From assembly GCA_910585275.1 (NCBI GenBank), contig CAJUCW010000044.1:1-27000 (forward strand): 27,000 nucleotides of DNA, read 5' to 3'. The translations under genes were made by a program, and so were the position numbers. The notes beneath the pieces are model-generated. The model did no database searches and was not told the origin of the DNA. It was given only the letters and a program-made list of their open reading frames with translations. Numbering within the stretch: position 1 is the first letter of the stretch; every line of letters starts with the position of its first letter. Shown here piece after piece: positions 1 through 8,530 of the stretch. The stretch is from an uncultured Muribaculaceae bacterium. GTDB lineage: Bacteria; Bacteroidota; Bacteroidia; Bacteroidales; Muribaculaceae.

Positions 1-144
1 AATGGGCAGGTCCTTTTTGTGTCCTTACTCAGACACACTCAAAGAAACAGTATCATATGCAATGTAAATTAACCTAATTTTATCATTCATAAATCAACAC
101 CCTCATTTCGTGCAATTATAGATTTACAACAACCTCAATAAAGC

Positions 145-176
145 AAAAGGCCCCGACATTATGTCGAAGGCCTTCT
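145..176 (-). terminator. Intrinsic terminator after glnN
   Basis: On the minus strand an imperfect hairpin (arms AAGGCC and GGCCTT, inner arms CGACA and TGTCG around a TAA loop, small internal bulge) is followed by TTTTGCTTTATT. It lies about 75 bases past the glnN stop, so it most likely ends that transcript. In 1-144 beyond it I see no gene. Confidence 0.7.
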
Positions 177-251
177 GTTGTATAGGGAACCAAAAACAAA
201 TACTATTCATCTATAATCTGCAGGAAAATAACTATTCCCCGCATCACAATA

Positions 252-2438
252 CTATCGTATGAAAAGAAGCTCACGATATTTGGGGAGCGGCCAAATTTCA
301 TTATCCACCATCAGTTCGAGGGCATCAATATGCTGACGAATCTCCTCCATAAGGGGAGCGACGGCATCATGATAAGCAATTGCCTTCTCTCTTTCGTTAG
401 GCATCCGGTTTGCAACATGGCGATTGGAAACCATTTTCTCCACGAGAGTCTTTATATCGCTCAAATGACCAGCGATTTTTTCGATAGAAACGAGGTCCTG
501 ACCACCAATTCTCTTTACAGCCTCATCATCAAACAGTGCTTTTATTTTATAAACATTGTCAAGAAGAAGACGCTGATATGAGATTGCGGCGGGAATAATA
601 TGGTTGATTGCGAGGTCGCCGAGCACACGGCTTTCAATCTGAAGTTTTTTGGAATACATTTCCCACTTCACTTCATTACGCGCCTCAAGTTCTTTCCTCG
701 TAAACAAACCCGACTTCTCAAACATCTCCACGCTTGAAGGCCAGAGATAGGAATCAAACATAAGAGGTGCGGAAGATTCCACGTCAAGCCCACGGCGTTT
801 GGCCTCTTCTTTCCATTCATCGCTATATCCGTTGCCGTCAAACTGAATATCGCGCGATTTTATGATATTATCGCGAGCCTCATCAAGAAGAACGGTATCG
901 AGAGGTTCGCCGTTAGCCACACGCTTATCAACCCTGTCGGCAAATTCATCAAGCTCGGTGGCAACTGCGGCATTAAGGGCGATAAGGGCGGAAGCACAGT
1001 TGGCAGAAGAACCGACAGCACGGTATTCGAACCTGTTGCCAGTGAAGGCAAAGGGGCTTGTACGGTTGCGGTCAGTATTGTCTATCATAAGTTCAGGAAT
1101 CTGGTTTACGTCAAGACGCATACCCTCCTTGCCCTGAAGTATAATGGAATCCGTCTCGTTCTTCTCGATACGGTCAAGGATTTCCGTGAGCTGACTTCCA
1201 AGGAACATTGAAATAATTGCCGGGGGAGCCTCGTTAGCACCGAGACGATGGGCGTTGGTGGCAGTCATAATCGAAGCTTTGAGAAGGGCGTTGTGTTTAT
1301 ACACGGCTGCCATCACATTGCTCACAAACACAATGAATTCAAGGTTCTGCTTCGGAGTCTTACCCGGAGAGAAGAGAAGTTTGCCGGTGTTGGTGCCAAG
1401 ACTCCAGTTATTGTGCTTGCCGCTACCGTTGATCCCTGCAAAAGGCTTCTCATGAAGCAGCACCCTGAAATTATGACGGCGTGCCACTTCGTTCATAACC
1501 GACATCAAGAGCAGGTTATGGTCGTTTGCAAGGTTGGCTTCCTCAAAAATCGGGGCAAGCTCGAACTGGTTGGGGGCAACCTCATTGTGGCGGGTCTTTG
1601 CCGGAATTCCAAGACGATGGCACTCTATTTCAAGATCGAGCATGAATGCCTCCACCCTGCTCGGGATAGCTCCGAAATAATGGTCCTCGAGCTGCTGGTT
1701 TTTCGCACTCTCATGGCCCATCAACGTGCGTCCGGTCATCACAAGGTCGGGACGCGCGGCATACAAGGCTTCGTCAACAAGAAAATATTCCTGTTCCCAA
1801 CCAAGATAGCAAAGCACGTGCTTCACATCGTCGTCGAAATAGCGGGCAACGCGCGTAGCCGATTTATCCACGGCATTCAAAGCACGCAAAAGAGGCGTCT
1901 TGTAGTCAAGGCTCTCTCCTGTGTAGGAAATGAAAATCGTCGGGATGCAAAGAGTGTTGTCAACAATAAAAGCCGGCGAAGAAATATCCCAGGCTGAATA
2001 TCCTCTTGCCTCGAACGTGTTGCGGATGCCGCCGTTCGGGAAACTCGATGCGTCAGGTTCCTGCTGCACAAGGAGTTTACCGGAAAAAGTTTCAATCACG
2101 CCTCCCTTTCCGTCGTGCTCGATAAAAGCATCATGCTTCTCTGCGGTGCCTCCGGTCATAGGCTGGAACCAATGGGTGTAATGGCGGGCACCTTGCTCCA
2201 CCGCCCACCGTTTCATTCCGTCGGCAATACTGTCAGCCACTTCGCGGCTCAAAGGCTCCTTATTGTCGATTGCCTTCACCAGTGCCTCGTAAGTGGTGCG
2301 GGGAAGATATTCAAACATCTTTTGCCTGTTGAACACCTTCTCGGCATAATACTTCTCAACCCTATCTTCAGGTATCTCCACTTTCACTGCTTTGCGAGAG
2401 GACGCCTCCTCTACGCTTTTGAATCTTAAATCTGACAT
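252..2438 (-). CDS. glnN: Glutamine synthetase type III (GlnN)
   Basis: This 728-residue cytoplasmic enzyme condenses ammonia and glutamate to glutamine using ATP. The length and layout are those of type III glutamine synthetases (about 700-730 residues), clearly longer than type I (about 470). Visible family motifs are NEVAPNQFELAP (about 285-296), KPFAGINGSGKHNNWS (331-346, the ATP/glutamate-binding region) and an NRTSPFAFTGNRFEYR-type stretch (458-473) followed by AVGSSAN. The ATG start is 38 bases after the dapL stop, with a TATATTTG box 22-30 bases upstream. It is the last gene of a same-strand run dapF-dapL-glnN, and glutamate is both its substrate and the amino donor for DapL. A hairpin terminator follows. 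A second, unrelated-length glutamine synthetase is encoded at 16414-17916. Identification is secure. Confidence 0.96.
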   Translation of the reverse strand: MSDLRFKSVEEASSRKAVKVEIPEDRVEKYYAEKVFNRQKMFEYLPRTTYEALVKAIDNKEPLSREVADSIADGMKRWAVEQGARHYTHWFQPMTGGTAEKHDAFIEHDGKGGVIETFSGKLLVQQEPDASSFPNGGIRNTFEARGYSAWDISSPAFIVDNTLCIPTIFISYTGESLDYKTPLLRALNAVDKSATRVARYFDDDVKHVLCYLGWEQEYFLVDEALYAARPDLVMTGRTLMGHESAKNQQLEDHYFGAIPSRVEAFMLDLEIECHRLGIPAKTRHNEVAPNQFELAPIFEEANLANDHNLLLMSVMNEVARRHNFRVLLHEKPFAGINGSGKHNNWSLGTNTGKLLFSPGKTPKQNLEFIVFVSNVMAAVYKHNALLKASIMTATNAHRLGANEAPPAIISMFLGSQLTEILDRIEKNETDSIILQGKEGMRLDVNQIPELMIDNTDRNRTSPFAFTGNRFEYRAVGSSANCASALIALNAAVATELDEFADRVDKRVANGEPLDTVLLDEARDNIIKSRDIQFDGNGYSDEWKEEAKRRGLDVESSAPLMFDSYLWPSSVEMFEKSGLFTRKELEARNEVKWEMYSKKLQIESRVLGDLAINHIIPAAISYQRLLLDNVYKIKALFDDEAVKRIGGQDLVSIEKIAGHLSDIKTLVEKMVSNRHVANRMPNEREKAIAYHDAVAPLMEEIRQHIDALELMVDNEIWPLPKYRELLFIR

Positions 2439-2463
2439 ATATCTTGTTTTAACTTTTTTAATT

Positions 2464-2471
2464 CAAATATA
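2464..2471 (-). promoter_or_regulatory. Candidate -7 box upstream of glnN
   Basis: The minus strand reads TATATTTG, matching the Bacteroidetes -7 consensus TAnnTTTG, and would give a leader of about 22 nt. Only a poor -33 match (CTTG at 2494-2497) is visible inside the end of dapL, so glnN may also be read through from dapL. Confidence 0.35.
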
Positions 2472-2476
2472 ATATC

Positions 2477-3709
2477 TCATTTATATCCTTCCACAAGACG
2501 CGACATCGCCTTTTCCGTATTTTCACGACTATTGAAGCCCGTCATCCTAACGAAGCCGTCGCCGGCACTTCCAAACCCGGAACCCGGAGTGGTTGAAAAA
2601 CCGAATCTCCCGAGAAAAAGATTAAACAATTCCCAAGAATCGACATCCTCGGGCGAACATGCCCATACGTAAGGCGAATTCACCCCACCAAATGCCTTAA
2701 ACCCTATGGCCTCGAACGCATCCTTAATAATCTTTGCGTTGCCAAGATAATAATCTGACGCACGCTTCACATCAGCCATCCCTTCAGCTGTATATATAGC
2801 AGAGGCGCCCCGTTGGGCCACATAGGAACAACCGTTGAATTTAGTGGTCTGGCGCCTGTTCCAAAGCGAATTGAGACTTACCTCTTCCCCATTGGAATAG
2901 ACTCCTTTAAGACATTTAGGAACGACGGTATATCCACATCTTAGTCCGGTGAATCCGGCTGTCTTGGAAAAAGACCGCACCTCGATGGCTACTTCGGACG
3001 CCCCTTCAATTTCATAGATTGACCGCACTATTCCGGGTTGACGCACAAAAGCTTCATAGGCGGAGTCATATATTATCAGGCTCCCATTATTCTTCGCATA
3101 ATCCACCCACTTCTTCAATTCATTGCGAGATATCGCCTCGCCGGTAGGATTATTGGGAAAACAAAGGAATATGACATCAACCTTCTCCCGGGGAACGGCC
3201 GGCATAAACGACCCGGACTCGCCACACTCAAGATAAGTCAAGCTGTCCCAACGTCCGTTGACAAAGGTACCCGCACGTCCGTCAATCACACTGTCGTCAA
3301 CATAGACCGGATACGAAGGATTCATCACCGCCACGCTGCACTCAGGAGAATATATATCGCCAAGATTCCCGAGGTCGCTTTTAGCACCGTCGCTTACAAA
3401 TATGTCTGATGCCTCGATACCCTCGATTCCCCTTTCCGCATAATCGTTTCGGGCGATAGCATCCCTCAGGAATGCATAACCCTGCTCCGGACCATAACCA
3501 TGAAAAGATGACGCCGACGACAAATCATCGACCGCAGCATGCATGGCTTTAATCACAGAAGGGAACAACGGACGTGTTACGTCGCCGATATCCATCCGGA
3601 TAACGTCTTTCCCGGGATTTTCCTTCTTAAATGCCGCAATCCTTTTCCCCACTTCAGAGAAAAGATACGACACCGGCAATTCCCGGAAATTATCATTCAC
3701 TTCAATCAT
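2477..3709 (-). CDS. dapL: LL-diaminopimelate aminotransferase (DapL)
   Basis: This 410-residue PLP enzyme converts tetrahydrodipicolinate directly to LL-2,6-diaminopimelate with glutamate as amino donor, bypassing the succinylase and acetylase routes. The length fits the family (about 410). Fold-type I aminotransferase motifs are FPNNPTG (184-190), DSAYEAF (215-221) and SFSKTAGFTG (246-255), where Lys249 should carry PLP. The N-terminal half contains the GYGPEQGY segment typical of DapL. The product is the substrate of DapF, encoded immediately upstream on the same strand (101-base gap), so two consecutive pathway steps sit side by side. A TAGTTTTG box in the gap may give it its own promoter. 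Generic aspartate aminotransferase is the only alternative and is less likely given this context. Confidence 0.93.
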   Translation of the reverse strand: MIEVNDNFRELPVSYLFSEVGKRIAAFKKENPGKDVIRMDIGDVTRPLFPSVIKAMHAAVDDLSSASSFHGYGPEQGYAFLRDAIARNDYAERGIEGIEASDIFVSDGAKSDLGNLGDIYSPECSVAVMNPSYPVYVDDSVIDGRAGTFVNGRWDSLTYLECGESGSFMPAVPREKVDVIFLCFPNNPTGEAISRNELKKWVDYAKNNGSLIIYDSAYEAFVRQPGIVRSIYEIEGASEVAIEVRSFSKTAGFTGLRCGYTVVPKCLKGVYSNGEEVSLNSLWNRRQTTKFNGCSYVAQRGASAIYTAEGMADVKRASDYYLGNAKIIKDAFEAIGFKAFGGVNSPYVWACSPEDVDSWELFNLFLGRFGFSTTPGSGFGSAGDGFVRMTGFNSRENTEKAMSRLVEGYK

Positions 3710-3760
3710 CTTACCTTATATTTACCTATATAAACTCACAATCAATTTATCGACAACATA

Positions 3761-3768
3761 CAAAACTA
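3761..3768 (-). promoter_or_regulatory. Candidate -7 box upstream of dapL
   Basis: The minus strand reads TAGTTTTG, a full match to TAnnTTTG, about 50 bases before the dapL ATG. No TTTG is found at the expected -33 position, so this is only a candidate internal promoter between dapF and dapL. Confidence 0.35.
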
Positions 3769-3810
3769 TATGAAGTTCCAAGAATAGTCCGATATGCCGC
3801 ACGCAGGTCG

Positions 3811-4692
3811 CTACATCTCAAAATACCAACCTTCGGCAACGAACTCCGCTCCCCCTCTCATATACACACGTCCGGTCGAGGCATCATAGCGGATAGTCAG
3901 ATTTCCTCCGAGAAGCCGGAGTTCAGCCTCTTCGTCAATAAGTCCGAGCTTGAACGCAGCCACCATAGTGGCGCAAGCTCCGGTGCCGCAGGCAAGTGTT
4001 TCGCCGGATCCACGTTCCCAAACCCTCATGTCGATATGCCTGCGGTCTATAACCTTGGCAAATTCAATATTAGCCCTTTCAGGCCACATTTCATGGGTTT
4101 CAAGAATCTTTCCATAATAATGTATATGACGGTCGGTTATTTCGTCAACAAAAATCACACCATGCGGATTGCCCATGCCGACTGCTGTGATTCCGAACAT
4201 TTCGCCATCCACTTCCACCGGCACATTCACCAATTCTGAATCTTTGTCGCCGACAACCGGCACATCTCCCCTTTTTAACGATGCCACGCCCATGTCAACG
4301 GTGACCGATTCAACTTTACCTTCGTCGTTAAGGTGGAGATGGAGCACCTTGATTCCCGCTCTTGTTTCAAGCGTGACCACTGTCTTGTCGGTAAATCCCT
4401 TGTCATGGACATATTTACCCACACATCTCGACCCGTTGCCACACATCTGCGCCTCAGAACCGTCAGCATTAAACATCCTCATACGAAAATCGGCGCTGGC
4501 GGAGGGTAAAATGGCTATCAACCCGTCACTGCCAACGCCGAAATGTCGGTCGCTAATCTTCCGCGATAATTCCGGAAGCGAAATTTTGTCGTCTGTCTTC
4601 AGGGAGGTGGGGCTACCAAGCATATCGACATAAATGTAATCATTGCCGATTCCCTGCATCTTGGTAAAATATAGTCTTCTTATTTCAGACAT
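3811..4692 (-). CDS. dapF: Diaminopimelate epimerase (DapF)
   Basis: This 293-residue cofactor-independent epimerase turns LL-diaminopimelate into meso-diaminopimelate, used for peptidoglycan and, after decarboxylation, for lysine. Both catalytic cysteines of the two-base mechanism are present: Cys84 in NADGSEAQMCGNGSRC and Cys235 in ETLACGTGAC. The N-terminal QGIGNDYIYVD motif (13-23) and the internal GNPHGVIF motif (about 174-181) are also typical. Length is within the usual range (270-300). The ATG at 4692 is about 20 nt downstream of the predicted transcription start of a consensus promoter, which supports the start choice. It is the first gene of the dapF-dapL-glnN run. Confidence 0.96.
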   Translation of the reverse strand: MSEIRRLYFTKMQGIGNDYIYVDMLGSPTSLKTDDKISLPELSRKISDRHFGVGSDGLIAILPSASADFRMRMFNADGSEAQMCGNGSRCVGKYVHDKGFTDKTVVTLETRAGIKVLHLHLNDEGKVESVTVDMGVASLKRGDVPVVGDKDSELVNVPVEVDGEMFGITAVGMGNPHGVIFVDEITDRHIHYYGKILETHEMWPERANIEFAKVIDRRHIDMRVWERGSGETLACGTGACATMVAAFKLGLIDEEAELRLLGGNLTIRYDASTGRVYMRGGAEFVAEGWYFEM

Positions 4693-4715
4693 ATATCATT
4701 TTCTAATTTTAAGCA

Positions 4716-4747
4716 CAAAGTTATAACTAAAAACTTAAAGATGCAAA
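4716..4747 (-). promoter_or_regulatory. Consensus Bacteroidetes promoter for dapF
   Basis: On the minus strand TTTG (4747-4744) is followed after exactly 20 bases by TAACTTTG (4723-4716). This matches the primary sigma (sigma-ABfr) consensus, with -33 TTTG and -7 TAnnTTTG. Transcription should begin near 4712, giving a short leader of about 20 nt before dapF. Confidence 0.75.
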
Positions 4748-4848
4748 TTATTTTAGAAAAATTTTTATATTCTTTCAATTAAAAATTATTTTGCCACCAT
4801 TACCCTCATTTCGGCATCATTATGTCAATTTACGTTTCCTGATTCCTG

Positions 4849-6000
4849 CTATAAAACAAGTCTTAAAATAATATCGTCTGCTATCATTATTCCATCATGA
4901 GTAAGCCGAAGAGCATTTCCTTCGCGCTTTAAATTGCCCGATGATAAGTCTTTCATGGAATTCCTAATCAGCCGATCACTGGCATTTTTCCCGAATTCAC
5001 TCTCGAATTCTTTCAAATCGAGCCCTTCCCTCATACGCAGGCGCAGCATTACCATCTCCTCGGAAAGTTCTGTATCGCTCAGTATCTCCTCTCGATAAAA
5101 GGGAGCCGCCACCTCCGACACATTCTTGGAAAACCTAAATAAATATTTTTTCAAATCATGAGGGTTGAAGCGACGCACACGGCAGCCGTCATATGAATGT
5201 GCCGAAGGGCCTATGCCCAGATATGGGTTTCCAAGCCAATATCGCCTGTTATGTATGGACTCATAACCAGGAAACGCAAAATTCGAAATTTCATATTGCA
5301 TCATGCCCTTCGATTTCAGTCTCTCTGTTAGCATTGACCACATTTCCAGACACTCCTCCTCTTTAGGGAACGAGAGCCTCCCTTTATCGCGAAGCACAGT
5401 CAGCGGGGTCCTCTCTTCGAACATGAGCGAATAAGCCGACAGATGACGTGGATCATATCGAAGGACTTCATCGATGGACCGCTCCCAACTTTTAACCGTC
5501 TGTCCCGGCAGCCCGAAAATCAGGTCACACGTCACATTATCAAACCACTCCCCCAGCAGCGACAATGCCCGTAACGCGACATCAGAATCATGTCTGCGCC
5601 CTATCGTTTTAAGTTCCACGTCATTAAGCGACTGCACCCCCATACTGACCCGGTTCACACCAGCTTCTTTCCATGCCAAACAGCTGTCAGGGCATACATC
5701 CTCCGGGTTCACCTCCAACGTAAACTCCGACAAACACCCTTCACTGATTCCCGCGATGCTTTTAACCCCGGATATCAATTTCGCAAAACTCTCCACAGGC
5801 ATCAACGACGGCGTCCCACCACCTATATATAATGTGTCGGGCACATCGGGAAGTTCAGCCACCCTTTCGCCAAGTTCGCCAAGCAAAGCATCGGAAAGCG
5901 TGGCCCAGTCAGCATCCGAACACCCTCCGCTGAAAAAATCACAATATAGGCATTTCGACCTGCAATAGGGAATATGGATATATAGTCCCGAAGGTTTCAT
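4849..6000 (-). CDS. hemW: Radical SAM heme chaperone HemW-like protein
   Basis: This 383-residue protein starts with the radical SAM cysteine triad CRSKCLYC (Cys13, Cys17, Cys20), which binds a 4Fe-4S cluster and S-adenosylmethionine. GGGTPS (60-65), EVNPED (96-101) and GVNRVSMGVQSLND (114-127) follow, then a HemN_C-type C-terminal region with the YLGIGPSAHSY segment. True coproporphyrinogen dehydrogenase HemN has an extra cysteine after the triad (CxxxCxxCxC). Here the triad is followed by Asp-Phe, and the protein is shorter than HemN, so the heme-chaperone HemW is the better call. Such proteins are often annotated as HemN. The gene is divergent from the EF-G paralogue; the 156-base gap to dapF contains the dapF promoter and no clear terminator. 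Confidence 0.88.
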   Translation of the reverse strand: MKPSGLYIHIPYCRSKCLYCDFFSGGCSDADWATLSDALLGELGERVAELPDVPDTLYIGGGTPSLMPVESFAKLISGVKSIAGISEGCLSEFTLEVNPEDVCPDSCLAWKEAGVNRVSMGVQSLNDVELKTIGRRHDSDVALRALSLLGEWFDNVTCDLIFGLPGQTVKSWERSIDEVLRYDPRHLSAYSLMFEERTPLTVLRDKGRLSFPKEEECLEMWSMLTERLKSKGMMQYEISNFAFPGYESIHNRRYWLGNPYLGIGPSAHSYDGCRVRRFNPHDLKKYLFRFSKNVSEVAAPFYREEILSDTELSEEMVMLRLRMREGLDLKEFESEFGKNASDRLIRNSMKDLSSGNLKREGNALRLTHDGIMIADDIILRLVL

Positions 6001-6080
6001 ATTGATTAATTGGAATTTATCGTTCTATTATACAAGCTTTGGCTTTTTCTATCGTTTGCGAAATTAGTAAAAAAATTACA

Positions 6081-6100
6081 AATATGTTGTTTAACATATT
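6081..6100. repeat. Inverted repeat AATATGTT-N4-AACATATT
   Basis: A perfect 8-bp inverted repeat with the spacer GTTT lies in the 224-base region between the divergent hemW and EF-G paralogue starts. It is short and AT-rich, so it could be an operator for a dimeric regulator or chance. No full TTTG/TAnnTTTG promoter was recognised on either strand of this intergenic region. Confidence 0.4.
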
Positions 6101-6224
6101 ATTTTAGCTTCAGCATATTCTATTTTTTTACTAAATTGCGTCCGCATTTCAGAAATACGTGGACAAAATATATTCACAATTTCTATGAATGCACAACCAG
6201 ACTTCACTTAAAATCTTATACAAT

Positions 6225-8381
6225 ATGAAGATTTATAAAACTGACGAAATCAAAAACATCGCCCTTATCGGATCAAAGGGCTCGGGTAAAACCACACTTG
6301 CGGAGTCAATGCTCTTCGAGTGTGGAGTTATAAAGCGTCGCGGTTCCATCGGTGCGGGCAACACCGTATCCGATTATTTCCCGGTCGAGAAAGAATATGG
6401 TTATTCCGTTTTCTCTACGGTCTTCAATGCCGAATTCAATGGCAAAAAACTGAACGTGATTGACTGCCCGGGAGCTGATGACTTCGTTGGGAATTCATAT
6501 ATAGCACTTGGCGTATGCGATACTGGCGTAATCGTAATCGACTCCAACTATGGTGTGGAGGTCGGGACACAGAATATTTTCCGTACGACAGGCATTTTGA
6601 AGAAACCTGTGGTTTTCGCCCTTAACCAAATCGACGGAGAAAAAGCCGATTACGACAACGTTATCGAACAGCTCCGCGAACACTTCGGTCCGAAAGTGAT
6701 TCAGGTGCAATATCCTCTCGAATGTGGTCCCAACTTCCATTCTATGATCGACGTTCTTCTCATGAAGAAATATGAATGGGGCCCCGAGGGTGGCGTTCCT
6801 ACTGTTTCGGAAATCCCGGAAGACCAGATGGAACGTGCCAACGAACTTCACAATGCCCTCGTTGAGGCTGCTGCAGAAAACGACGAAACCCTGATGGACA
6901 AATATTTTGAACAAGGACACTTGACGGAAGACGAAATGCGCGAAGGGATACGCAAGGGGATGATAGACCGCAGCATATTCCCCGTATTCATCGTCAGCGC
7001 CGCCAAAGACATGGCAGTTCGCCGCATGATGGAATTCCTTGGCAATGTATGCCCATTCGTTTCCGACATGCCTGCTCCCGAAACCATCGACGGAGAAGAA
7101 GTCGCACCGGATTCAAACGGCCCCCTTTCGGTATTTTTCTTCAAGACATCGGTCGAACCGCACATCGGCGAGGTGTCTTATTTCAAGGTAATGAGCGGCA
7201 CACTTAAAGCCGGCGACGACCTTGACAACACATCTCGTGGAGGCAAAGAGCGCCTTGCCCAGATTTTCACGGTCTGCGGTCAGCTCCGCACTCCTATCGA
7301 GAAACTTGAAGCAGGCGACATAGGAGCTGCCGTGAAACTGAAAGACGTGCGCACCGGCAACACCCTCAACGCAAAAGGATGCGACTATCAGTTTGACTTC
7401 ATCAAGTATCCCGCGCCAAAATTCATTCGTGCCATCAAGCCCGTGACCGAAAGCGATGCCGAGAAGCTTATGGGCATCCTGACCCGTATGCACGAGGAAG
7501 ACCCGACGTGGATAATAGAACAAAGCAAGGAACTTAAGCAGACTCTTGTAAAAGGTCAGGGTGAATTCCATTTGCGCACTCTCAAATGGAGAATTGAAAA
7601 CAACGAAAAACTTCCGATGGAATTCTTCGAACCGAAGATTCCTTATCGTGAAACCATCACGAAGGCTGCCCGCGCCGATTATCGTCATAAAAAACAGTCG
7701 GGAGGTTCCGGCCAATTCGGTGAAGTTCACCTCATCGTTGAACCGTACACCGAAGGAATGCCTGAACCAGATACGTATAAATTCGGAAACCAGGAGTTTA
7801 AACTCAACGTTCGCGACAAACAGGAAATACCTCTCGACTGGGGTGGTAAGCTTGTGGTTTACAACTGCATCGTAGGCGGTGCCATCGACGCTCGCTTCAT
7901 TCCTGCAATTGTAAAAGGCCTTATGGACCGTATGGAACAAGGCCCGCTCACCGGTTCGTATGCCCGCGATGTGCGTGTCATGATTTACGACGGAAAAATG
8001 CATCCGGTTGACTCAAACGAAATTTCATTCCGCCTTGCAGGGCGAAATGCATTCTCACAAGCTTTCAAAAATGCCAACCCGAAGATTCTTGAACCCGTTT
8101 ATGACGTGGAAGTCTATACTCCGGGCGACACCATGGGCGACGTGATGAGCGACCTCCAGGGACGTCGTGCCATAATCATGGGCATGGAGAGCGACAGTGG
8201 CATCGAGAAACTCAATGCCAAGGTGCCTCTGAAAGAGATGTCGTCTTATTCCACCTCACTCAGTTCCATTACTGGCGGACGCAGTTCTTTCACAATGCAG
8301 TTCTCGTCTTACGAACTTGTTCCCGGCGATGTCCAGGATAAACTTCTGAAGGCATACGCAGAGATCCAGGAAGAGGATTAA
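6225..8381 (+). CDS. EF-G paralogue with degenerate GTPase motifs (EF-G2 type)
   Basis: This 718-residue protein has the complete EF-G domain order. The G domain spans about 8-280 and domain II about 300-385. Domain III carries the GQGEFHL motif, domain IV the KQSGGSGQFGEV and HPVDSNEISF stretches, and domain V closes the protein. The domain IV tip, which enters the ribosomal A site, looks conserved. The nucleotide site does not: the P-loop reads GSKGSGKT (16-23), switch I GYSV replaces GITI, G3 reads DCPGAD (80-85) instead of DTPGHxD, so the catalytic His is Ala84, and G4 reads NQID (134-137) instead of NKxD. I recall a B. thetaiotaomicron EF-G paralogue reported to act without GTP hydrolysis and to be needed for gut colonisation; this appears to be its homologue. 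The ATG at 6225 is preferred over 6189 because the family starts MKxYKTDEIKNIAL. Confidence 0.9.
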   Translation: MKIYKTDEIKNIALIGSKGSGKTTLAESMLFECGVIKRRGSIGAGNTVSDYFPVEKEYGYSVFSTVFNAEFNGKKLNVIDCPGADDFVGNSYIALGVCDTGVIVIDSNYGVEVGTQNIFRTTGILKKPVVFALNQIDGEKADYDNVIEQLREHFGPKVIQVQYPLECGPNFHSMIDVLLMKKYEWGPEGGVPTVSEIPEDQMERANELHNALVEAAAENDETLMDKYFEQGHLTEDEMREGIRKGMIDRSIFPVFIVSAAKDMAVRRMMEFLGNVCPFVSDMPAPETIDGEEVAPDSNGPLSVFFFKTSVEPHIGEVSYFKVMSGTLKAGDDLDNTSRGGKERLAQIFTVCGQLRTPIEKLEAGDIGAAVKLKDVRTGNTLNAKGCDYQFDFIKYPAPKFIRAIKPVTESDAEKLMGILTRMHEEDPTWIIEQSKELKQTLVKGQGEFHLRTLKWRIENNEKLPMEFFEPKIPYRETITKAARADYRHKKQSGGSGQFGEVHLIVEPYTEGMPEPDTYKFGNQEFKLNVRDKQEIPLDWGGKLVVYNCIVGGAIDARFIPAIVKGLMDRMEQGPLTGSYARDVRVMIYDGKMHPVDSNEISFRLAGRNAFSQAFKNANPKILEPVYDVEVYTPGDTMGDVMSDLQGRRAIIMGMESDSGIEKLNAKVPLKEMSSYSTSLSSITGGRSSFTMQFSSYELVPGDVQDKLLKAYAEIQEED

Positions 8382-8404
8382 ACCTACCCAATCCACTAAC
8401 GCCA

Positions 8405-8440
8405 AGGGGATAGTCCTGAGAACGGACTATCCCCTATTTT
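8405..8440 (+). terminator. Intrinsic terminator after the EF-G paralogue
   Basis: A perfect 12-bp stem (AGGGGATAGTCC at 8405-8416 pairing with GGACTATCCCCT at 8424-8435) with a 7-base loop is followed by ATTTTCG. It lies 24 bases past the stop codon. Confidence 0.85.
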
Positions 8441-8469
8441 CGTAGCATTTATTATTTTCAACCATGCCG

Positions 8470-8507
8470 AAAAAAACCGTATCATTTAGATACGGCTTTT
8501 TTTATAA
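8470..8507 (-). terminator. Bidirectional terminator between EF-G paralogue and glgP
   Basis: CCGTATC (8477-8483) pairs with GATACGG (8489-8495) around a 5-base loop. An A-tract lies on the left and TTTTTTT on the right, so it can terminate transcripts from either side. It is the only terminator candidate for the convergent glycogen genes. Confidence 0.85.
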
Positions 8508-8530
8508 TTACACTTATTTCTGTTTCCTGT

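Noticed and set aside
4849..6000. Coproporphyrinogen dehydrogenase HemN
   Set aside because: The cysteine motif lacks the fourth cysteine of HemN and the length fits HemW.
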